Positions 56,753 through 64,000 of a stretch of DNA of 64,000 bases are shown here, piece after piece. Numbering within the stretch: position 1 is the stretch's first letter; each line of letters begins with the position of its first letter. The notes under the pieces were generated by a model, which saw only the letters and a list, made by a program, of their open reading frames with translations, did no database searches and was not told the DNA's origin. The position numbers and the translations under genes are program-made. The stretch is taken from positions 12,783,501 to 12,847,500 of the forward strand of contig JAPTOF010000015.1 in assembly GCA_028554755.1 (NCBI GenBank), given 5' to 3'. The DNA is from Cordia subcordata (lineage: Eukaryota; Streptophyta; Magnoliopsida; Boraginales; Cordiaceae).

Positions 56753-56969
56753 AACAATTTAAAACAAGAAGAGCTTAGTTAGAGAAAAATAACAATGTTA
56801 GGGGCTTATAACACAATTTATACCTTCGAAATTAATGCTTTTTTTAACATTGCACATTATCACTTGCGAGAGTATAAAATTAACTTGTACTCTCTCAATA
56901 GAAGTTGAAGTGGCATGTCTCTTTGAGCTCTATTGGATACAACTTATATATATATATATATATATATAT

Positions 56970-57013
<44 letters not shown>

Positions 57014-57208
57014 GTAGATAGATTTGAACAATTTAAAACAATAAGAGCTTAGTTAGAGAAAAATAACAATTTTAGGGGCTTATAACATAATTTATACCTT
57101 TGAAATTAATAATCTTTTTAACCTTACATATAACCACATGCGAGAGTATAAAATTAACTTATACTCTCTCAATAGTATGTCGCTTTGAGCTCTATTGGGT
57201 ACAATATA

Positions 57209-57242
<34 letters not shown>

Positions 57243-57434
57243 TGAACAATTTAAAACAATAAGAGCTTAGTTAGAGAAAAATAACAATATTAGGGGCTTA
57301 TAACATACTTTATACCTTTAAAATTAATAATCTTTTTAACCTTGCACATAACCACTTGTGAGAGTATAAAATTAACTTGTAGTCTCTCAATAGAAGCTGA
57401 TGTGACATGTCTCTTTAAACTCTATTGGACACAA

Positions 57435-57472
<38 letters not shown>

Positions 57473-57955
57473 TAGATAGATAGATAGATAGATATAGATA
57501 TAGATTTGATTATGTTTACTGGCTAGTTTGAGTATGTCTTTAAAATATTATCGACTAATTTAAATAGTTTAAAAGTCTTTGTTATTTTACTTATATCTAT
57601 ACTAATTTGAATAACTTTATTAAATATAAAGGACCAATATAAAATTTTGTCAACTAATAAAGACTAACTTGATTTTTTAATTCAGGGACTAATTTGACTA
57701 TGTTGTAAAATATTATGAATCAATTTGAACATTTTAAAACAATAAGAGCTTAGTTAGAAAAACAACAATTGTAGGGGATTATAACATAATTTACACCTAT
57801 GAAATTAATAATCTTTTTAACCTTGTACATCACCACTTATGAGAGTATAAAATTAACTTGTACTTTCTCAATAGAAGCTGATGTGACATGCCTCTTTGAG
57901 CTTTATTGAGTACAACTTTTATATATATAGATAGATATATTAAAGAGAATTGTCA
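55733..57955. repeat. Compound tandem repeat: eight 210-480-bp units, most ending in (TA)n or (TA)n(GATA)n
   Basis: Units start at the GCTTAGTTAGAG-like phrase at 55733, 56063, 56293, 56559, 56773, 57047, 57265 and 57748. Each carries TTAGGGGCTTATAACA, AATTTATACCTTTGAAATT, and most carry GAGAGTATAAAATTAA and TTTGAGCTCTATTGG. From the second unit on, a (TA)n block follows the last phrase. Units starting at 56293, 56773 and 57265 add (GATA)n, whereas 56063, 56559 and 57047 do not, so two unit types alternate with a dimer period near 480-490 bp. The first and seventh units contain extra sequence (TTAATTTAGGAACTAATTTG). Valine/isoleucine-tyrosine-repeat frames here are artefacts. Confidence 0.92.
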
Positions 57956-60530
57956 GCATTTAATTACACAAAGCCAAGATTGCAAGGAAAGGTTCTTAGT
58001 TGAGAAAAGCATTCCCACAACGCTTATTTGAGACCATAAATTGCCTTTCATGCAATAAGGCAATATTCCTATCTATTTGCCTAATTCACCAGTTCTGTGA
58101 TAATATAGTAGATGAAACAACCCAATTATAGTTGGCTTCACAATTGGACTAAATGTTTTAGTGTAATTTAGACTCTTTTCCTAATTATAACCTTTGGCAA
58201 CTAATATACTCTTTGTAGTGCGTTCAATATATGTATCTATTTTACATTCAATTCTAAAAACCCACATTGACCCCACAATATTTGGATATATCAAACGGAC
58301 CATAATAACCTAAGGACCATTTTGTACGAGTGCATTCTATTCTTTTCACATGGAATCAAGCCAGTGTGCATGCTTCGATGCTTGTGTATAATTTGATAGC
58401 TCAAAATCCTCAACATCCTCATTGAAGTCCAATTGATGTTGTGCGGCAAATGACACATAATTAGAATAGTGTTTAGAAATATGAGTATTGTCATACAAAC
58501 ATGTGATCATGTGATGCTGTGAACTCATCAAACTAGAATGGTTAAAATTATTTATCAGAGAGATCATTAGAGGAATTATTCCACACATATAGGGACTAAG
58601 AATGGGAGAATTCACATATTTTGGTTGAGGCCTTATTAGCATTACACAAATTAGCAACGGTATTATCATTGGGCAATAAGAAATCATCATGAGTATTACG
58701 TGAATGTTGCACTAAAGGTGACACAAACCCAAGAGGTTGACCACATGTATTCATTGAGCAAACATTATTGTGCATGGGTGTGACATGGATGTGAAGGAAG
58801 ATTTAGGAAAGCATGCAAAAGTATCATCATTAACACCAACAAAATATTACGAATTTCTATTAGCATGCGATCCACTAGAATCACTATTTGGTGAATTTGT
58901 GTGCCTCAAGAAAACATTGACTCAAGTATGGAAACAATTTTCATCAAACACATTTTTGTGAAATAAAAACACGTCCAGTGTGAATATTGAAATAGGGATA
59001 TACCTTATAATTTTAAACATAACATATAAACACACATGGGGTTGATTTAAGATTTAACTTATCATACCTTGAAGAATCCAAAAAGGGAAAGCATAAATAC
59101 CCAAAAGCTTTGAGAAAATTGCAATCTAGTAATGATTTATAAAGCAATTCATAAGGAGACTTTAAGCCTAAAGCTAAAATTGGTAATATATTGATTAGAA
59201 ATACTATTGTAGCAAAGGCTTCTACCAAAAATTGTTTAGGAACGAAAGACTAACGAAAGAGTAAGCCCAAACTCAAATACATGAAGTATTTTTGTTTCTA
59301 AAAAGCCCATTTTGTTGAGGTGTATATAGGTAAGAAATTTCACATAGGATAAAAGAAGTATTCAAGCTTTACTTTAATCAACCATGAATAAGCAAAGGAT
59401 CCAATGTCGCGTGAGTATTCACATTAGAGTTTGGTATCCAAGATTTTATTGGTTTAGCACATACATGAAAGATGGCTACAAGAAATAATAGTTGTAGTGT
59501 CCAAGTACTTTGCAAGGCCAAAATTCGAAGAGATTTGACATTTAATTTTATTATTAGAAGAGAAAGATTTGATGTATGTGATTTTGGAATAGACGAAGAG
59601 GGAAAGTGTTGCTTTTGGCTTCTTTGGATTAGCTACTTAAAAGGACATTTTCTATAATTTTTGAAACAAGTGCTTTTGTGAAAAGTTACAATTTTGAATT
59701 TTGCTTTTTTCAATGTTTCATCTTTTTGGTAACCAATCCAAATATTTACTATAAAATAGATGTGATCTTTTTCAAGAAAAAATGCCTTTTATGAAAGAAA
59801 AGTGAATCCAAATAGGCCCTTAGGATAAACATCTACCTTACTATGAAAAGAAATATTCTTCTGCAGTCGAGCCACCAGAGTTGTTGAAGTACTACCATTA
59901 AAATCAAAGACAATAACATCCATAATTACTTGTTGCTCATATACTAAAATATTAATAACTTTGTAAGCATATCATGAAATTATTTAATCAATGTTATAAA
60001 AGGCCTATATTCCTTTGGCAAGCCATTTAATATTGGTAAAACCAAATCTCCATCAATAAGAGGCTCTTCAATCACAACCAGTGGTATTGCAAAAGATTGA
60101 ACTATATGAATATACTCTACCATTATTTGGGTTCCAGTATTAACTAATAGTAACTTAGCTTGTAATAGAGACTTTCAAGCCAAAGATTGTTCTAGGAATG
60201 ACATTTCCAAGAAGCACCACAAGGAAAAGGCTAAAGTATGTCCAATTGCTTGATGAACTAATTTCTCAAACAACATTGCAATGGTACAAGACATGACAAA
60301 TTTGTTATGCCTGATCCATTTGTCAAGTGCTATAATGGCCATTAATTTGTCAGAAGCTAATTTAAGAGCTGATTCACTAATGAGTTTTGTTGTAGAATCA
60401 ATAGATGTAAATGATAATATAGTCGTATGTGTGGAAAAGGTAGCCTTTGTTATTAATCCATCTACAAAGCCTGTTAACCCATGGAAGGTGAAGAACATGA
60501 GTATTTGTTGTTTCTAGGTTAAATAATTGG
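57956..60530 (-). pseudogene. Copia-3 gag, integrase end and 5' reverse transcriptase
   Basis: Right to left on minus: UBN2-type gag (FHGLTGFVDGLITKATF, DKWIRHNKFVMSCTIAML at 60175-60498), a decayed stretch, integrase C-terminal part (FLINILPILALGLKSPYELL, FLKAFGYLCFPFLDSSRYDK at 59013-59228), a polyprotein linker (58346-58690), and the reverse transcriptase start (ASKHAHWLDSM, GSMWVFRIECKIDTYIERT, KSLNYTKTFSPIVKPT, about 58400-58050). Many stops. The piece stops at the AT-rich insert near 57950 and resumes at 54694. Confidence 0.84.
59570..59821. mobile_element. Harbinger-like MITE remnant inside Copia-3
   Basis: The right end reads, in reverse complement, TAAGGGCCTATTTGGATTCA, like the MITE at 42322-42548 (GGGCCTGTTTGAATTGG), and TTTTGGCTTCTTTGGATTAG echoes that element's interior. 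The left terminal repeat is missing or mutated. Confidence 0.45.
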
Positions 60531-60664
60531 TGTAGTCAAGGGCAACAGTAATGAAGACCTTAACAATATATGAGGGACGAAAGTGTGGATCCATGCAAAA
60601 ACACACAGAGAAAGAAAAGTTTGTAATATGGGTATTTTAGTGATGAGCTATAACATTTGTTGTA

Positions 60665-60679
60665 GGACTTCTGATACCA
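60665..60679 (-). promoter_or_regulatory. Copia-3 primer-binding site (initiator-Met type)
   Basis: Minus-strand TGGTATCAGAAGTCC directly after the 5' LTR end. Confidence 0.8.
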
Positions 60680-60860
60680 TGAAAGATCACACAAAGTTAT
60701 GATTCTTGTATATACTAACCAATATTATATATGAAGTTTTATAAATGTTATGTCAGTGATATCTAACCATTACCCAATACGAGAAGTGTATTACAATAGA
60801 TTAGAATAAATCCAAGTTTTAAATAATTCAAACTAAGACAATACAGTAGACATGTCATCA
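60680..60860 (-). repeat. Copia-3 5' LTR (181 bp)
   Basis: Counterpart of 53595-53786; followed by CTAAG. Confidence 0.82.
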
Positions 60861-60865
60861 CTAAG

Positions 60866-62970
60866 GAATAAGAACCTTAATGGAAAAGTGACATTATATT
60901 TCAACAATTATATGATTTGAATCATATAATATGACATTAAGTTCACTTAGCTTGTTATGTCAATAACTCTATATTGACTCTACTATTATTCTAAATTAAT
61001 TAAATATAGGATGTATATTATGGAATGCATTATGTCTTTTGACTTATATGTTTGAGAATGTTATATTTGTGACTTGTATTACCCAATATTACACTAGTGT
61101 CATTTGCAAGATATTTGCTATTGACTTGTATTAAAGTAGCCAATTGTGTTGTTTCTTACTTTCCTAGAATAATTTTATAACCTAACTCATCTATGTGGCC
61201 ATCTCTGTGTTTGTGTGGAACCTTAAGCATATTTATTGCCCTAACCTAATATGCAAAAATCATCAAATGCTTGATTTTTTCCACTATTGTGTCCTCTTTC
61301 TAATTCTGTGAAGCAACACTTCAAAACATAGAAAAACAAAATTTCATAATTACATATCTGTATTTCTCACACCAAAACCACAATAAAAACAAATGATATC
61401 TATTTTTTTGTTATAAGAAATTAGTGTTCCTAATTTTTAAATGTATGAGCATTATGTGGGGTGACATAACTTCAATGACTCATTTTCTCTCTTGTACATA
61501 GAGAGGTGAAAAGGAACTAACACCTCTCCTTTTGTTTACTTACTTATAAGCAATCACTTTTGGCTAAATAAGAATGTATTTTCTCATTCAAATTTTGAAA
61601 AGATTACAATGAAAATAAACAAAAATATAACAAAACCAATACAAAATTTGCAACAAAAGTAACACATAATATTCACATACACACTCACTCTGTCACACAT
61701 GAATGCTCAAATGCACATGTACTTCAAATATACATAATCACACATACTCCAATACATGCACATAGAAACTCATACAAACACACATATAGGCATACTATAT
61801 ACACAAACAAACACACACTTTTGACAAAAACATATTAATTGAAAGATTGCTAATTTGCTTTGTTTCGCTAGTGTCTCATTTAGTCGCTCATCTTTGACCT
61901 TTTTGAAAATTAATTTCTTTAGCTTTAAAAGATGACAAATCAATCCCGTGTCTTTATAATTTGAGACACCTTTTGTCTTTAAGTCAAAATTTAATAATAT
62001 AGACATGTTAAAAAAGTCAACACATACAGTTCTTTCCATTTAAACTTTTCCAATTCAAAAATATGACCCTAAATGATTAATCCATGTATTTGTCATGTGT
62101 CCAAATTGTTGTTTTTGATAGTTTTTTACCTAAGGACTAACAACATCATAAATTGCAAACATAAGAACTAATTTCTCATTTTCTAAAGGTAAGGGACTAA
62201 TTGTCTAAAAAGTCAAAGATAAGGGACTAAATTGGTCTTTAACTCTATTTTGTTTTATTTTTTTATTAACTATGTAATTAAATATGATCATAATATATTA
62301 CATGGAAAATAAAAAAAAATATTTCTTGCCTATTATATAATTTTGTTTAAATTCATATATGAATATTGATGGAATATTATGTCTAGAAAGAGATTTTTAA
62401 TTAAAATTAAGATAATGAATTAGATATTAATTTTTATAATATTTACTAATGAAAGGTCCTTTTTGCCTTTAGCTTTTACTTACCAAATAGGTTAATAACT
62501 TCTAAGCACAAATTATTCAAATATTTCATTGCCCATTCATTGCTTGTTTATAAGAATCAAAGCCACTTTATGAGCACCAGCTATTTATAAACACATTCAA
62601 ATAAACAAAGCCAAATAGGTTTTTAGTTTCTAAACTATTTATTTAGATTATTCACTACTTAATTTTTATAAGGCTCTTAACTATTTTGCCCCTATAGATT
62701 TTGAGCAGTGGTATGTTTACTACATATTACCATCTCCATTAACTTTTGAACAAAAATCATTGTACTAATGGTGGAAAACTTTATATAGATTATGAACTTA
62801 AACTTATAAAATGTTAGGTTAAGGAAAAAAGGGTGTTTTTTGTGTTGCCAACTAATTAATTAGTGTTTTCCAAAGTTGGCTATGTAATTGTTAATCCCAA
62901 ATTTGGGAACAACTAGCACAACACAGTTATCAATATGAAATTTAATTAGTTGCAACATTTTGAACCAATA
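60866..62970. other. Gene-free AT-rich region
   Basis: No gene is supported. A CA-rich microsatellite-like stretch lies at 61670-61815. A 20-bp phrase, AAGGGACTAA(A/T)T, recurs near 62190 and 62220. The 89-codon minus frame at 61770-62039 has no recognised domain. Confidence 0.45.
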
Positions 62971-63120
62971 GGATGTTTAACATTTTGCAAGTTTTCAATG
63001 ATATGGTGATTCATGCTTGGATACAGGTTATTAACACTGAAGATCGGCGCAGTATTGCTATAGAATGGACAAAACGGTCATTCATTTCTAGGCAATTGTA
63101 TGATTTTGAGTACTACGTTA
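62971..63120 (+). other. Exon-like fragment, unassigned
   Basis: The sequence GGATACAG followed by GTTATTAACACTGAAG reads as VINTEDRRSIAIEW ... TKRSFISRQLYDFEYY, more protein-like than its surroundings and preceded by a possible AG acceptor at 63026-63027. It runs into the hAT-like repeat at about 63121. I do not recognise it; it may be an exon fragment carried or cut by the repeat. Confidence 0.3.
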
Positions 63121-63611
63121 ACCCCACCCCGCCCTTATATATGTATATAAATATGTGTATGTTTACTTTATTATGTACTATATAATTTATAGTATCTTTA
63201 CATTAATAAAGAATCGTAAATTCCACCTTAAAGATCAAAGTGTTGGATTTATATCTTATTATTATAAATCTAAATTTGGAGCATGGAGTTTGAATTTGAT
63301 GATTTGGAGTATGGAGTTTGGATTTAATGTATTATAATTGTACGTTTATGTTGGATTTTATATGTTGGAGTTTAGATTTAATGTGTTAAGCTTTGTTTTT
63401 AAGAATTAATATGATTTATTTATATAGAGTGTATTTTTATTAATTAGGAAAGGCTTTACCTAGTACAAGTAGCGGTACTGGTAGATGCCAGGATAAAGCC
63501 AGAGGTTTACCCTAGTGCCTAGTATAAGGGCAAGGTAAGGGTACGTAAATTTTTATTAGGAGTAGAGTAGGACTATACGAACCCTCCTACCCCTCTCTAT
63601 TGCCATCCCTA
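63121..63611. repeat. Dispersed hAT-MITE-like repeat, copy 2 (left-truncated)
   Basis: Matches 1485-2010 through GCATGGAGTTTG(A/G)ATTTG, ATGGAGTTTG, TTGGAGTTTAGATT and GTAGAGTAGG. It ends with the reverse complement of TAGGGATGGCAATAGAG, closer to a typical terminal repeat than copy 1. The first ~160 bp of copy 1 are missing. Confidence 0.6.
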
Positions 63612-64000
63612 AGCAGGATAGAGGTCCTCCATTGAAAGGCCTAGTTAGATCAAACCATTAACCTGAAATTCCAAAGTCTTCTTCCAAGCCTAATAAATAA
63701 GCCCGGCAAAGATCGGCCAACCGGCTCAAAGTCGTGAAGGAATTCCAAGGGTCACATAGAGTCAATAATAATCTTAATAGCCAAATATATGCCAGGCTAG
63801 AGGGCCTCTAACATTTATTAAAGTATTTGGCCTATTATTATTTACTTTAATGAAAGGGCATGATTTGGTCATCTCTATGTCAAAATCACTTAATGTACCT
63901 AATAGTTTAGAGGATTTAATTTATAAGAGAGCACATTCATTTACATAGCCAAGCTATTTATTAAACTAATTAATTAATCATTATTGGCATACAAAAGAAT
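63612..64000. other. Right edge, no gene seen
   Basis: AT-rich flank. No feature is recognised. Confidence 0.4.

Larger units (their letters stand above)
53595..60860 (-). mobile_element. Copia-3 retrotransposon (minus strand), interrupted by a 3.3-kb AT-rich insert
   Basis: LTRs at 53595-53786 and 60680-60860. Flanks are CCAAG (53590-53594) and CTAAG (60861-60865), a 5-bp duplication with one difference. On minus, the 5' LTR end GATCTTTCA is followed by TGGTATCAGAAGTCC, an initiator-Met primer site. Gag, integrase end, reverse transcriptase and RNase H fragments are present in order from right to left. Between about 54695 and 57950 the element is split by unrelated AT-rich DNA with a compound tandem repeat. 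Confidence 0.88.

Noticed and set aside
56315..56778. Two similar frames ending in Tyr-Ile repeats as a small gene family
   Set aside because: They are tandem-repeat units ending in (TA)n; similarity is from the repeat.

Overview
This window is plant nuclear DNA, most likely from a eudicot with a TE-rich genome. It is strongly AT-rich, its genes carry GT-AG introns, and it holds plant-specific Mutator-like elements (MULEs), Copia and Athila-type Gypsy retrotransposons, TRIMs, SINEs and MITEs. The species cannot be fixed from the sequence. Only two host genes are supported. One is the 3' end of a BOLA2-like gene at the left edge (87-407, +). The other is an apparently intact seven-exon WAT1-related (MtN21/EamA) transporter gene (36557-52998, +).

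Layout from left to right: the BOLA2 tail; AT-rich DNA with a hAT-like repeat (1326-2010) and a microsatellite-bearing repeat (2815-3640); MULE-1 (3904-7780) with a 9-bp target duplication, palindrome-rich terminal inverted repeats and a damaged transposase; a 2.3-kb inverted-repeat structure holding a tandem duplication (8290-10605); MULE-2 (11273-18713) with a 9-bp target duplication, a decayed transposase on + and a convergent Plant Mobile Domain pseudogene on -; then a three-level nest (18861-35142), in which a minus-strand Copia is split by a plus-strand Athila-like Gypsy whose left LTR carries a 705-bp MULE-type MITE. Target duplications are visible at every level.

The WAT1-related gene follows. 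Its exons encode a predicted 366-residue protein, but its introns are swollen to 7.8 kb (intron 1) and 3.5 kb (intron 6) by a decayed Gypsy, a deleted Copia, three tiny TRIM-like elements with 75- or about 120-bp LTRs, two MITEs and a SINE. The two larger retroelements lie antisense to the gene. Downstream is a third minus-strand Copia (53595-60860), interrupted by AT-rich DNA containing an eight-unit compound tandem repeat with (TA)n/(GATA)n blocks and an alternating higher-order pattern. The last 3 kb is gene-poor.

The observations most worth a second look are: a 1,205-bp tract of apparent complete identity between the two Athila LTRs, bounded by diverged LTR sequence and starting beside the MITE (gene conversion or template switching); the two-gene MULE-2 with a Plant Mobile Domain gene; two MULEs with related termini but unrelated subterminal motifs; and the alternating satellite. 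No wholly new molecular system is claimed.
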